This document shows positions 1 to 8,765 of a stretch of 54,646 nt of DNA, one piece after another. How positions within the stretch are numbered: position 1 is the first letter of the stretch; the number at the start of each line of letters is the position of its first letter. The stretch is taken from NCBI GenBank assembly GCA_021199635.1, contig JAJQHS010000117.1, forward strand, positions 26,219-80,864, read 5' to 3'. Origin of the DNA: Bacillota bacterium. Lineage in GTDB: Bacteria; Bacillota; Clostridia; Oscillospirales; Oscillospiraceae. The notes under the pieces are model-generated. The model saw nothing but the letters and a program-made list of their open reading frames with translations, searched no databases and was not told the origin of the DNA. The position numbers and the translations under genes were made by a program.

Positions 1-247
1 GGGTCACCGTACCGATGGCGTCGATGGCTTCCATCACCGCGTCCGCCGCAGCCTGATCTGCCGCCAGAGCCGCGTACGCTTCCTCCGCCGCGATCAGGGT
101 GTCCAGGTTGGTGACCAGTTCCTTCTGCTCCTCGGTCAGCGCTTCATAGGCCTCCCGGGCAGCGTCGATGGCCTCCTTGCTGTCCAGGGTCACCGTACCG
201 ATGGCGTCGATGGCTTCCATCACCGCGTCCGCCGCAGCCTGGTTCGC
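1..247 (-). repeat. 186-bp (62-codon) tandem repeat in the surface protein
   Basis: The segment starting at base 1 recurs almost unchanged from base 187, a 186-bp period that keeps the reading frame. Each unit encodes an Ala/Glu-rich helical module containing ADAVMEAIDAIGTVT and EAYEALTEEQKELV. Repeats of this kind usually act as stalk or spacer segments in surface proteins. The array continues beyond the left edge, so the copy number is unknown. Confidence 0.9.
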
Positions 248-2938
248 GGCAGCCGCAGCGGCGGCATCCGCCTCCTGGATCTCCGCCAGCAGCGCTTCTG
301 CTTCGGACTGGGCGCTGGCATAGCTCATGACCAGCACGTACTCCTGGGTGTCCCCGTTTTCCGCGGTGACCACGATGCGGATCGCCCAGGGCTGGCTCTC
401 ATCCGCGGAATAGATGGCGTACCGGTTGTGCCCGGAGCTGACAGCGGTAACGCCGATCTCCAGGGTCTCCTCGTCATACTGGCCGGCCTTGATGTTCTCG
501 ATGGCGTACACCTGAACGGTGGCGTTGGCATCGGTGGCATCCGGCCAGACATTCACCCAGTTGCGGGTGGCGGTGTAGACGCCGTAATAATAGGTGCCGT
601 CCGTCAGCTCGGGGGTCAGGGTCAGCGCGCTGCCGGTGTAGCTGTTGCTCTGGTTCACCTTCAGCCCGCTCAGGGAAGCGTCGTCGGAGATCTCACGGAT
701 GGTAATGGTGTAGGTTCGGGTGTCGCTGCCGTTCGTCACGACCACCGTGGCGGTGGCGGTGCCGTCCGTCAAGGTGACGGGCGCGGTGCTCACGGCGAGG
801 CCGTTGATGGTGCAGGTGGAGCCTTCCGACAGGGAGGGGGTCAGGTTGACGACCTCCGTGCCGATGGGCACGACCCACTCGATCTCCAGCGCGGAGGCGC
901 TGAACTCTCCCGTCTGGGCGCCGATATCGCCGGTCAGTCCGGTCATGTAGGCATAGTTGCTGCACACAGCCAGCACATTACCGGAGTCGTTCTTATAATA
1001 GATGGTGCCGTCCGGGCCGCAGATGGGGGAAGCGATGCAGTACTGCTCATAGCCCGCGGCGTCGTAAATCTCCTCCAGCTCATAGCCGCTGGCGTCGCTG
1101 ACGGTGGGGTCCACCTTGATCAGCGTCAGGCCGCCGGGCTGGCCGTTGTAAGTGGAGTAGAAGTACAGCTTGCCCTCGGTCTCCAGGTACGCCGTGGAGA
1201 GCAGGACGGAAGCCTGGGGATAGCCCAGCAGGGGGACCGTGTAGAGGATCTCCAGCGTTTCCGCATCGGCGACCACGAAGTTGCCGGCGCCGTTGGAATC
1301 GGAGATCACGCCGCTGCCGCAGCAGTAGTAGACCTTATCGCCATACACCAGCGGGGTGCTGGTGGACTGGGCGGAGCCGTGGCTCACGGTCAGCAGGTCG
1401 GAAAGCTCGCCGGTGGACGCATCCACCTTGGCGGAGCCGATGTAGCCGTTCTTGGTGGTGAAGTAAATCTTCCCGATTTCGGCGCTGTAGGACACGGTGG
1501 AGCGCTGATCGCCGCAGCCGGTCAGGGTCAGGTCGGTGATGACTTCGCCGGTCTCCTTATTCAGGGAGTACAGGTGGCTGTCGCCGGTGTAGCCGCTCTC
1601 GCCATCGTCCGTGCCGATGATCAGGGCATCGCCGATAACGACGCCGCCAGCCCAGTAGCTGCCGCCGGTAACGGTCTTGCTCCACACCAGGCTGCCGTCC
1701 TCAATGTCCACGCAGACGATGTTGGCGTCCTTCGCCTCACCGTTCCAGAAGCCGGTGTAGACCTTGCCGTCGGAATAGGTGACAGGCGTAAGGGCCTGGC
1801 CTCCCAGCGCATCTTTGAAGACCCACACGGACTCCAGGGTATTCACATCGAACGCTTCTAGCACGCCGCCGCCCAGCGGGCAGATGATCAGGCCCTCCGC
1901 GTAGATCGGGGGCGTGTAGCCGTAGCTGGGAGAAGCGCTCATGGTGCCGGTCTGCAGGATCTCGCCGGTCTGCAGGTCCAGCTTGTAAAGGACCGTGCCG
2001 CTCATGACGATCAGGGCGTCATCCGCGATGATCTGCACGCTGGGAGCCGCGGCCCAGCCGGTGCCCAGCTTGGCCGCCCACTTCAGCACGGTAGTATCGG
2101 CGGAGGTGGGGGTCGCCGTGTCGGTGATGGCCATGTTGTAGTCATTGCCGCGGAAATTGGGCCAGTAGGCCTCCTTCGCCACGATCACGGTGCAGACCGC
2201 CGGGACCAGGGGCGCATCGCCGGATGCCGCCTTCGCCGTCACGTAATAGGTGCCCGCTTCCGGGAAGGTGATGGTCACCGTGCCGTCAGCGCCGGTGGTG
2301 AGGGTGCCGTCCTCCAGCGCGGTGTACACGCCGGTGTCCAGATCGTACACGCCCACGATGGCGTTCTCCACAGGCGCCTGGACCAGGTCCCAGGTGGAAT
2401 CATAGCACCAGCAGTTCAGCGTCAGGGTGACGGAAGTGCCCAGCGTGCAGTATTCCGACGCATCGGTGAAGAAGCTGTAGCGGTCGCTCCAGGCGGTGGT
2501 GTCGGCATAGGTGTATGCGGTGACCTTATCGCCGTCGGAAAGGTACTCCAGGGTTACCGCATTGGTGAAGACATCGTTGCGGTAAAAGCTCACGCTGTAG
2601 GTTTCCACTCCCCACAGCTTGCAGACGCTGATCCCATAGGTAGTGGTGACGGTTTCATAGCCGTCCGCCGTATTGTAGGTCTCATGGGCGGCCTGCAGCG
2701 CCTCATCCAGGGTAAACTGGCCATCGCCGTCCAGGTCGGTCACGGTCACCGGCATCTGGTACATCGCCACGCCGGTATTGGTCATGGCAAATTCACCGGC
2801 GTTGAACACGGTGACATAGGCCGTAATGGTTTCCGCGGTGTCGTCCGCCGCCAGTACGCCGGCGGGGAGGATGCCCAGCAGCATCACGACCGCCAGCACA
2901 ACTGTCAGCAGCCGTGCGGAAATGTTTGCTTTCTTCAT
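1..2938 (-). CDS. Secreted PQQ-type beta-propeller surface protein with transcobalamin-like N-terminal region (partial)
   Basis: The C-terminal end lies outside the window; about 979 codons are present. The start ATG has an AAAGGAA-type ribosome site and is followed by a signal peptide (MKKANISARLL, then a hydrophobic stretch ending near AAD). Residues about 25-160 hold an acidic calcium-like loop (DLDGDGQFTLDEA) and a stretch like DUF4430/transcobalamin C-terminal domains (YLSDGDKVTAYTY). A PQQ-like beta-propeller follows at about 260-640 with repeated blades such as DLQTGEIL and DIEDGSLVW. Next is a cadherin-like beta-sandwich, then an Ala/Glu-rich helical region with a 62-residue tandem repeat. 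It is probably exported and wall-associated. It is the second gene after a cobalamin riboswitch, so a role in corrinoid capture is possible but inferred. No enzymatic quinoprotein function is implied. Confidence 0.85.
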   Translation of the reverse strand, partial: MKKANISARLLTVVLAVVMLLGILPAGVLAADDTAETITAYVTVFNAGEFAMTNTGVAMYQMPVTVTDLDGDGQFTLDEALQAAHETYNTADGYETVTTTYGISVCKLWGVETYSVSFYRNDVFTNAVTLEYLSDGDKVTAYTYADTTAWSDRYSFFTDASEYCTLGTSVTLTLNCWCYDSTWDLVQAPVENAIVGVYDLDTGVYTALEDGTLTTGADGTVTITFPEAGTYYVTAKAASGDAPLVPAVCTVIVAKEAYWPNFRGNDYNMAITDTATPTSADTTVLKWAAKLGTGWAAAPSVQIIADDALIVMSGTVLYKLDLQTGEILQTGTMSASPSYGYTPPIYAEGLIICPLGGGVLEAFDVNTLESVWVFKDALGGQALTPVTYSDGKVYTGFWNGEAKDANIVCVDIEDGSLVWSKTVTGGSYWAGGVVIGDALIIGTDDGESGYTGDSHLYSLNKETGEVITDLTLTGCGDQRSTVSYSAEIGKIYFTTKNGYIGSAKVDASTGELSDLLTVSHGSAQSTSTPLVYGDKVYYCCGSGVISDSNGAGNFVVADAETLEILYTVPLLGYPQASVLLSTAYLETEGKLYFYSTYNGQPGGLTLIKVDPTVSDASGYELEEIYDAAGYEQYCIASPICGPDGTIYYKNDSGNVLAVCSNYAYMTGLTGDIGAQTGEFSASALEIEWVVPIGTEVVNLTPSLSEGSTCTINGLAVSTAPVTLTDGTATATVVVTNGSDTRTYTITIREISDDASLSGLKVNQSNSYTGSALTLTPELTDGTYYYGVYTATRNWVNVWPDATDANATVQVYAIENIKAGQYDEETLEIGVTAVSSGHNRYAIYSADESQPWAIRIVVTAENGDTQEYVLVMSYASAQSEAEALLAEIQEADAAAAAAANQAAADAVMEAIDAIGTVTLDSKEAIDAAREAYEALTEEQKELVTNLDTLIAAEEAYAALAADQAAADAVMEAIDAIGTVT

Positions 2939-2960
2939 AAAAAACTTCGTTCCTTTCTTC

Positions 2961-3167
2961 TTATTCGGTTTTGCCTACAGGTTTCCGCCTTTCCTTGGGA
3001 GGCTTCAGCCGCGCCGCCTCCAGCGCCCTTGGCCACGGCCCGAGATAGGCCTTGATCCGGGAGCAGGTGGCGCTGTCGAAATCCGACTTCTGCGGCAAGC
3101 GTCCCAATTCCAGGTGCTTCTGTCTTAAAAGCTCCTCCGCCCAGGCTTTCTTTTTCGGGGTAACCAA
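2961..3167 (-). CDS. Small protein with a homing-endonuclease-associated repeat (HNH_repeat-like)
   Basis: A 68-residue protein. The TTG at 3167 is preferred as start because GGAGGAGGG lies just upstream; an in-frame ATG at 3188 has no ribosome site. Residues about 18-48 (ELGRLPQKSDFDSATCSRIKA.., then GPWPRALEAA) match the small repeat found beside HNH homing endonucleases and in stand-alone clostridial proteins, thought to bind DNA. The gene ends 22 bases before the surface protein, so the two probably share a transcript below the cobalamin riboswitch. No catalytic domain is present. Its function is unknown. Confidence 0.6.
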   Translation of the reverse strand: MVTPKKKAWAEELLRQKHLELGRLPQKSDFDSATCSRIKAYLGPWPRALEAARLKPPKERRKPVGKTE

Positions 3168-3341
3168 TCCATCCCTCCTCCGTTTCATTCGCAGCCCATG
3201 TAGGATACGGCAGGCTCACTGGCTGATGGCGGTTGCCAAACACAGGAATGGACGGTTGCTCCGGGCTCTGACCGGATTGCCTTTCTTGTGCCGTATCTTC
3301 TGCGATGTGGAATTGATATGTGCGGGCGCATCCCAGGATGC

Positions 3342-3375
3342 AAAAAAGCCGCGGCGCCCAGAAGGACGCCGCAGC
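3342..3375 (-). terminator. Intrinsic terminator below the cobalamin aptamer
   Basis: On the minus strand a nine-pair GC-rich stem (GCTGCGGCG paired with CGCCGCGGC, one G-U pair) with a short loop is followed by six T residues. It sits about 60 bases downstream of the riboswitch P1 helix and about 170 bases before the first gene. This placement suggests an expression platform that stops transcription when cobalamin is bound. Confidence 0.8.
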
Positions 3376-3434
3376 CGTTTTCCCGCAGCAGGAACCACCA
3401 CCCCTTTACTTGGAAGGCGTGGCGAAGGCAACAT

Positions 3435-3617
3435 CGTATGAGCAGGTCTCCTGACTGGCGCATCACCGGCGCTGCACAGCCTTCTCAGGTTTCCCCAATG
3501 ACCGACTTTCGTCAAATGCAGAGCCTCCGCGCATATACAGTGGCGGTACCGTCGGGATTTTCACCCGGTTCACTATTCTCCCGTGGGCCTGTTACCGGTT
3601 CCACGGGCACTCATACG
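3435..3617 (-). ncRNA. Cobalamin (B12) riboswitch aptamer
   Basis: The minus strand carries the conserved elements in order: GGTGAAAATCC, the GCCACTG box (plus-strand 3538-3544), and the 3' AGTCAGGAGACCTGC motif (plus-strand 3442-3456). The closing P1 helix pairs CGTATGAG with CTCATACG (3610-3617 with 3435-3442). The aptamer senses cobalamin and normally switches off B12 uptake or synthesis genes. The downstream genes here are the HNH-repeat protein and the large surface protein, not known B12 enzymes. Confidence 0.93.
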
Positions 3618-3634
3618 GATATTTACTTGCCATT

Positions 3635-3663
3635 AAGATACCACGAAAGGGGCAAAAAGTCAA
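3635..3663 (-). promoter_or_regulatory. Promoter for the riboswitch transcript
   Basis: TTGACT, a 17-base spacer and TATCTT lie on the minus strand about 18 bases upstream of the aptamer P1 helix. It is a near-consensus sigma-A promoter, so the riboswitch starts its own transcript and does not depend on readthrough from the DUF1015 gene. Confidence 0.75.
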
Positions 3664-3708
3664 TCGTATTTTGGCCCCGTTTCCGCTATGCGCCGCAATT
3701 TCCGCGCA

Positions 3709-4953
3709 TTACGGCTGGATCCTGCGGCCCTCCAGATAATAGCGCTTCTCCTGGGCATGTCCCATGGAAAATGTCTTCCTGGGAAGCGCGCCGTCGGCGA
3801 TCACGCCGCGGAACAGGTCCCGTTTCTCCATGGGCGGCAGGCGGAAGCCGATGGCCCCCTCCGCCTGGGAGAGGGACTCCAGCACCTCGTCCCCATGGAT
3901 GTAATCGATCTGACCGGGATGGGACGCCAGGTACCCATCCAGAAATTGCTGCAGAACACCCACCGGCAGCGTGCTCAGGCTCCGGTCCAGGTACACAGTC
4001 CCCCGCTCCCGGCCGCTCACCCAACTGACCGGATAGCCGCCCGGGGCGCAGGCGGTCCGCCGCAGCGCGTCAAGCAATTCGCCCGGCTGCGTATGGGTGA
4101 GGACCCGGTGGATCGGCTCGAATACCTGGGCATCCTCGTGGATATTTTCCAGCTCCACCAGGGCGTACCGCGCCGGGTGATCGGAAAAATCCTGCTCCGG
4201 GTGCAGCTTCTTCATCTCCTCGTAGCAGGCCTTAGCGGTGGCCAGGGAGTGGTTGCCATCCCCCACCGCGAACACCATCGGCACGCCGTCCAGGTCGGCG
4301 TATTTCTCCCCGACGGAGGCCTCATACGCGCCCATCCTCCGGACAAACGCCGCCGTCTGCGCCTCCGGCACCAGCCAGCCGCGGATGTGCCCGCCGCCCT
4401 GCATCAGCTCGAAATCGTACAGCGGCACCAGCGCGTCCTTCTCATCGGCGATCGGACCGATGAGCACATCCTCCCCATCATCGCACAGCAATATCACATG
4501 GGGCAGCTCGATGGAAGCCCTCCGGCGCACCCGCATCCGCGGCGGGATGCGCTCCGTGACCGTCTTCTCCGTAGCGCGGATGGGGGACACTGCGCCCGGC
4601 CGATAGTCGTAGGCCTCCAGGTCCACCCTGCCGATCAGTCCCTTCCGGACAGCGCCGCTGCGCAGCGTGCGCTCCACGTAGATCAGCGCGTTTTCATAGC
4701 AGCGGAAGCCATCCTCCTGCTCGTAGCGCAGCATGGTGCGGTGGATCTGCCGGATGCGCTCCGGCTCCCCGGCATTGCCCAATTCACTCTCCGGCAGGAT
4801 CAGGTGCAGCGTGGACGGGCGGTCCTGCACCGTCTCCCGCACCTGCGCCCAGTACTCTGGCTGGGAGGTGAACTGGTCGCAGGCGATCACTGCCCAGGTT
4901 TCAAACGGCGCCTTCTTTGGCAGCAGGATATCCGCGGGAGAGAATACTGTCAT
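3709..4953 (-). CDS. DUF1015 family protein
   Basis: A 414-residue protein beginning MTVFSPADILLPK. This ATG has GGGAGGT nine bases upstream; the frame stays open further up, but that stretch is not protein-like. It carries the family's GDGNHSLATAK motif near residue 230 and the ACDQFTSQ N-terminal signature. The molecular function of DUF1015 is not established. It lies just after serA and serC with almost no gap, a neighbourhood that recurs in Clostridia. Because no serB-type phosphoserine phosphatase is present here, a role in serine synthesis or serine phosphate metabolism is a reasonable inference but unproven. Confidence 0.85.
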   Translation of the reverse strand: MTVFSPADILLPKKAPFETWAVIACDQFTSQPEYWAQVRETVQDRPSTLHLILPESELGNAGEPERIRQIHRTMLRYEQEDGFRCYENALIYVERTLRSGAVRKGLIGRVDLEAYDYRPGAVSPIRATEKTVTERIPPRMRVRRRASIELPHVILLCDDGEDVLIGPIADEKDALVPLYDFELMQGGGHIRGWLVPEAQTAAFVRRMGAYEASVGEKYADLDGVPMVFAVGDGNHSLATAKACYEEMKKLHPEQDFSDHPARYALVELENIHEDAQVFEPIHRVLTHTQPGELLDALRRTACAPGGYPVSWVSGRERGTVYLDRSLSTLPVGVLQQFLDGYLASHPGQIDYIHGDEVLESLSQAEGAIGFRLPPMEKRDLFRGVIADGALPRKTFSMGHAQEKRYYLEGRRIQP

Positions 4954-4969
4954 CTGCGGCACCTCCCGA

Positions 4970-5884
4970 TCACTGCGCAAACTGCCGGACGATGGCCACC
5001 AGCTCCGCGCCGATGCGCTTGGAGGCCTCCCCGGTCCCCGCGCCGATGTGGGGCGTGCAGCTGACCGCGGGATGGGCGGCCAGCTTCCAGTTGGGGTTCT
5101 TCTCGTCGCACCATACATCCAGACCCGCCGCGCGCACCTTGCCGCTGTTCAGCGCCTCCAGCAGCGCGTCCTCATCCACATTGGCGCCGCGGGACACATT
5201 GATGATCACCACGCCGTCCTTCATCTTCCGCAGGCTGTCCGCCTGGATGATCGGCCCGTCCGCATTGGGCGCGCATACGACGATCACATCCGACTGCGCC
5301 AGCACGGTTTCCGCGTCCACGAAATGCATGGTGTCACATTCGCAGCCCTCCGGCTTGTTCCGATGCACATAGGACAGCACCGTCATGCCCAGCGCCTGCG
5401 CCTTTGCGCCCACCAGCTGGCCGATGCGCCCGTAGCCGATCACGCCCATGGTCCTGCCCGCCAGCTCAAATCCCTTGGAATAGGCCTTTTTCTCCCATTT
5501 TTCCTGGCGCATGGTGCAGCCCGCGATGGAAATATTCCGCGCGCAGGAGAACAGCAGTGCGATGGCCAGCTCCGCCACCGCATTGGACGACGCCCGCGGC
5601 GTATTGCGCACCTGTATGCCGTTCTGCTCGGCGTACTGCACCGCGATATTGTCCACGCCCACGCCGGCGCGGATGATCAGCTTCAGCCGCCCGCCCTTTG
5701 CCGCGTCGATCTGCGGCTGCTTGATTTTCGTGGCGGAACGGATGATGGCAATGTCGAACGCCCGCAGGGCTTCCCCCAGCGCATCCGCTTCATAAAACTG
5801 CTCCACCACATCGAAGCCATCATCCCGCAATGTCCGGACGGCGCCTGCGTCCATGCCGTCGGTAACCAAAATTCTCATTGACAT
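4970..5884 (-). CDS. serA: D-3-phosphoglycerate dehydrogenase, short form
   Basis: A 304-residue NAD-dependent D-isomer 2-hydroxyacid dehydrogenase that oxidises 3-phosphoglycerate to 3-phosphohydroxypyruvate, the first step of serine synthesis. The nucleotide-binding loop is VIGYGRIGQLVG (about residues 148-159). The catalytic Arg lies in NVSRGANVDE and the His in CTPHIGAGT. It ends after the catalytic core without an ACT domain, so classical serine feedback binding is missing. The start is ATG at 5884 after GCGGGGAAACAG; a second Met two codons later is possible. serC lies upstream with a short gap and the DUF1015 gene follows. Other 2-hydroxyacid dehydrogenases look similar, but the context supports SerA. 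Confidence 0.88.
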   Translation of the reverse strand: MSMRILVTDGMDAGAVRTLRDDGFDVVEQFYEADALGEALRAFDIAIIRSATKIKQPQIDAAKGGRLKLIIRAGVGVDNIAVQYAEQNGIQVRNTPRASSNAVAELAIALLFSCARNISIAGCTMRQEKWEKKAYSKGFELAGRTMGVIGYGRIGQLVGAKAQALGMTVLSYVHRNKPEGCECDTMHFVDAETVLAQSDVIVVCAPNADGPIIQADSLRKMKDGVVIINVSRGANVDEDALLEALNSGKVRAAGLDVWCDEKNPNWKLAAHPAVSCTPHIGAGTGEASKRIGAELVAIVRQFAQ

Positions 5885-5918
5885 CTGTTTCCCCGCTTTC
5901 TATGGTATCATGGCGCGA

Positions 5919-7007
5919 TCAGCTGTGCGCCTGCTCGTACTGCTTCAGGAAATCCACCAGCGCCTGCACGCCCTCCAGCGGCATGGCGTTGTAAATGGAT
6001 GCCCGCAGGCCGCCCACGCTCCTGTGGCCCTTCAGATTGTCGAATCCGGCGGCCTTCGTCGCCGCCACCACGTCCGCGTCCTGCTCCTTCGTCGGGGTGA
6101 CGAAGGGCACGTTCATCAGCGAGCGGTCCTGCTTCCGGACGGGGGCCGTGAACAGCTTGCTGCTGTCCAGGAAATCGTAGAGCACCGCGGCCTTCTCCGC
6201 GTTGCGCCTGGCCATTGCCTCCAGGCCGCCCTGGTCCAGCAGGTAGCGGAACACCTTGCCGCAGCAATAGATCGCCCAGCAGTTGGGCGTATTGTACATG
6301 GAGCCGGCATCCGCGTGCAGCTTATAGTTCAGATAGCTGGGCACGAACTCCGGCAGATCGTCCCGGAGCAGGTCCTCCCGCAAGATCACCACGGCCATTC
6401 CCGCAGGTCCCACGTTTTTCTGCACGCCCGCCCAGATCAGGCCGTATTTGCTGACGTCGCACGGCCTGGACAGGAACATGGAGGACTGGTCGGACACCAG
6501 GATCTTCCCCTTGGTATCCGGCAGGTCAAAAAATGTGGTGCCGTTGATGGTTTCATTCTCGCAGATGTACACATAGTCCGCATTGCCCGGGATCGGCAGG
6601 TCGGAGCAGTCCGGCACATAGGTATAGCCCTGGTCCTTGGACGAGGCCACGACCTGCACCTGGCCGTACTTCTTCGCCTCGGCGATGGCCTTCTTGGACC
6701 AGGTGCCGGTTTCCACATAGCACGCGACGCCCTGCTTCATCAGGTTCATGGGCACCATGGCGAACTGCACATGGCCGCCGCCCTGGATGAACAGGACCTT
6801 ATAATTGTCCGGGATGTCCATCAGCGTGCGCAGGTCGGCCTCCGCCTGGTCCGCGATCTGCTGGAACATTTTGGAGCGGTGGCTCATTTCCATGACGCTC
6901 ATGCCGCTGCCGCGATAATTCAGCACCTCGGATGCGATCTCCTCCAGCACAGGCTCGGGCATCATGGCCGGGCCTGCGGAAAAATTGTATGTTCTGCCAT
7001 AGTTCAC
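5919..7007 (-). CDS. serC: Phosphoserine aminotransferase
   Basis: A 362-residue class V aminotransferase that converts 3-phosphohydroxypyruvate and glutamate to phosphoserine. The N-terminus YNFSAGPAMMPEPVLE is diagnostic. Other family marks are GGGHVQFAMVPMNL, the PLP-lysine region GVQKNVGPAG and the C-terminal GHRSVGGLRASIYNA. The start codon is GTG at 7007, set by AAGGAGG ten bases upstream. It is the first gene of the serC-serA-DUF1015 operon and has its own promoter. Confidence 0.96.
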   Translation of the reverse strand: MNYGRTYNFSAGPAMMPEPVLEEIASEVLNYRGSGMSVMEMSHRSKMFQQIADQAEADLRTLMDIPDNYKVLFIQGGGHVQFAMVPMNLMKQGVACYVETGTWSKKAIAEAKKYGQVQVVASSKDQGYTYVPDCSDLPIPGNADYVYICENETINGTTFFDLPDTKGKILVSDQSSMFLSRPCDVSKYGLIWAGVQKNVGPAGMAVVILREDLLRDDLPEFVPSYLNYKLHADAGSMYNTPNCWAIYCCGKVFRYLLDQGGLEAMARRNAEKAAVLYDFLDSSKLFTAPVRKQDRSLMNVPFVTPTKEQDADVVAATKAAGFDNLKGHRSVGGLRASIYNAMPLEGVQALVDFLKQYEQAHS

Positions 7008-7117
7008 AGGGGATTCCTCCTTATATCAATCGGTTCAAAGTGGGAAATTGCGGCATCCAGCGCACCGCTCCGGCGTCCGGGCGCAGGGCGCAGGGCGCAT
7101 GTTGCTTTTCTGCCCAT

Positions 7118-7146
7118 ATTTTAGCACAAAGGAACCGTTTTGTATA
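7118..7146 (-). promoter_or_regulatory. Candidate promoter of the serC operon
   Basis: On the minus strand TATACA and TAAAAT are separated by 17 bases, and TGC precedes the -10 (extended -10). About 110 bases of leader follow, including three direct copies of GGGCGCA (7079-7099). No T-box or serine riboswitch is recognisable in the leader. Confidence 0.5.
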
Positions 7147-7175
7147 GGCATAAAGGCGAATTTTCTCGCTGCGCA

Positions 7176-7225
7176 AAAAATCCCCGGAGCCGGGTTCGCT
7201 TCCTTTCCGGCGTTCCGGGGATTAT
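7176..7225 (-). terminator. Terminator of the ABC importer operon
   Basis: On the minus strand just after the last ABC gene, AATCCCCGGA pairs with TCCGGGGATT and is followed by a T run (plus-strand A run 7175-7180). It separates the importer operon from the serC promoter. Confidence 0.8.
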
Positions 7226-7957
7226 TCATTCGTCCAGGTCCATCGAGTCCGCCAGCAGCTTCCGGGTGTAGGGATGGCGGGGGTGGTCATAAATGGCATC
7301 CACGTCGCCCTGCTCCACGATCTCCCCCTGGTAAAGCACCGCCACCCGGTCACAGATTTGGTACACCACGCTCAGGTCGTGGGAAATGAACAGGTAGGAC
7401 AGCCCCAGCGTTTCCTTCAGCTCAGTCAGCAGCTGCAGGATCTGCGCCTGCAGCGTCACATCCAGGGCGGACACCGGCTCATCCAGCGCGATCAGCTTGC
7501 TGCCCTGGATCAGCGCCGCGGCAATGGCCGCCCGCTGCCGCTGCCCGCCGGAGAGCTGCGCGGGAGTGCGGCTGTAAAGCGTTTCGTCCAGCCCCACCAG
7601 GCGCATCATCTCCAGCACCCGCTGCCGCCGGGCCTGCTTGTCCCGGACGCCTATGGCGCGCAGCGGCTCCTCCAGGATCCAGCCCACGGTCTTCACCGGG
7701 TTCAGGGCGCTGTAGGGGTCCTGGAACACCATCTGCGGCCACTGCACATGGAGCGTCACGCGTCCCTGGGTTTCCGGCACCATGCCCAGAATGCACTTGA
7801 CCAGGGTGGATTTTCCGGAGCCGGATTCCCCCACGATGCCCAGCACCTCCCCCTCCCGGAGGGTGAGGGACACATTTTTCAGCACCTGCTTCCGCTCCCG
7901 TCCCCGCCCGTACCAGCTGGACAGGCCGTTCACCTCTAAAATCACGTTATCCGCCAT
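7226..7957 (-). CDS. ABC importer ATPase, peptide/nickel type (second ATPase)
   Basis: A 243-residue ATP-binding protein of the OppF/DppF/NikE class, the cytoplasmic motor of a peptide, nickel or metallophore importer. Visible are Walker [10 protein letters not shown] (about 43-51), the Q-loop region [13 protein letters not shown], the signature LSGGQRQR, Walker B LIALDEP and the H-loop ISHDLS. It lacks the usual C-terminal oligopeptide-binding extension beyond HPYTRKLL. Its start overlaps the end of the partner ATPase, indicating translational coupling. It is the last gene of a five-gene operon. Peptide and nickel substrates cannot be separated from this gene alone. Confidence 0.9.
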   Translation of the reverse strand: MADNVILEVNGLSSWYGRGRERKQVLKNVSLTLREGEVLGIVGESGSGKSTLVKCILGMVPETQGRVTLHVQWPQMVFQDPYSALNPVKTVGWILEEPLRAIGVRDKQARRQRVLEMMRLVGLDETLYSRTPAQLSGGQRQRAAIAAALIQGSKLIALDEPVSALDVTLQAQILQLLTELKETLGLSYLFISHDLSVVYQICDRVAVLYQGEIVEQGDVDAIYDHPRHPYTRKLLADSMDLDE

Positions 7958-8765
7958 CCGCGTTTCCTCCCCTGCGCTTCCGCCGGGTGGGGCGGGAAGC
8001 GATGATCTGCCGGGTGTAGTCCTCCTGCGGATGGGTGAAAACCGCCTCCGCGTCGCCCTGCTCCACGATTTGGCCGCCCTGCATGACGATCACCCGCCGG
8101 CACAGCCTGCGGATCACCCCCAGGTCGTGGGAGATGAACAGGATGGACACGCCCTCCCGGCGGTTGATCTCCCCCAGCGTGCGCAGCAGCTCCGCCTGAA
8201 TGGTCACATCCAGGGCCGTGGTCGGCTCGTCCGCGATCAGCAGCCTGGGGCGCGAGGCCAGCGCGGAGGCGATCATCACCCGCTGCCGCATACCGCCGGA
8301 GAGCTGGTGGGGATAGCAGCGGTACAGCCGCTCCGGTTCATCCAGCTCCGCCAGGGTCATAGCCTCCAGCGCCCGGCGCTTCCGCTCGGCGCGGGACATG
8401 CCGGTGTGGATGCGCAGCGTCTCCTCCACCTGGGCGCCCACGGTCATGGTGGGGTTCAGGGAGGTCATGGGGTCCTGGAAAATAATGGAAATTTCCTTGC
8501 CCTGGTAGCGCCGCAGCGCCTCCGGCGTCAGCGCCAGAAGGTCCGTTCCGCCGAAAATGGCGCGGCCGGTCACCTGGCTGCTGCCCGGGTCCAGCAGGCC
8601 CATGATGGCATGGGCGACTGTGGATTTTCCGGAGCCGGATTCCCCGACGATGCCCAATATTTCCCCGTCCTCCAGGCAAAAGCTGACGTCCTTCACCGCC
8701 GGCAGCGGCGTCTGCACGTCGTGGAACACGACGGATAAATCTTCAACATTCAGCAGCATGGTCAC
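7947..8765 (-). CDS. ABC importer ATPase, peptide/nickel type (first ATPase)
   Basis: A 272-residue ATP-binding protein of the OppD/DppD/NikD class. Walker A is GESGSGKST (about 39-47), the Q-loop region is [13 protein letters not shown], the signature is LSGGMRQR, Walker B is [12 protein letters not shown] and the H-loop is FISHDLG. It pairs with the downstream ATPase under the two permeases. The start overlaps the stop of the preceding permease by four bases. Confidence 0.9.
   Translation of the reverse strand: MTMLLNVEDLSVVFHDVQTPLPAVKDVSFCLEDGEILGIVGESGSGKSTVAHAIMGLLDPGSSQVTGRAIFGGTDLLALTPEALRRYQGKEISIIFQDPMTSLNPTMTVGAQVEETLRIHTGMSRAERKRRALEAMTLAELDEPERLYRCYPHQLSGGMRQRVMIASALASRPRLLIADEPTTALDVTIQAELLRTLGEINRREGVSILFISHDLGVIRRLCRRVIVMQGGQIVEQGDAEAVFTHPQEDYTRQIIASRPTRRKRRGGNADGG

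Noticed and set aside
1-247. Repeats considered as a CRISPR-like array
   Set aside because: The unit is 186 bp, in frame and protein-coding; no short repeats with spacers are seen.
640-2200. Quinoprotein alcohol dehydrogenase function for the propeller protein
   Set aside because: The blades match the PQQ-like repeat fold, but catalytic Asp/Cys pair features were not seen and the domain context is that of surface proteins.
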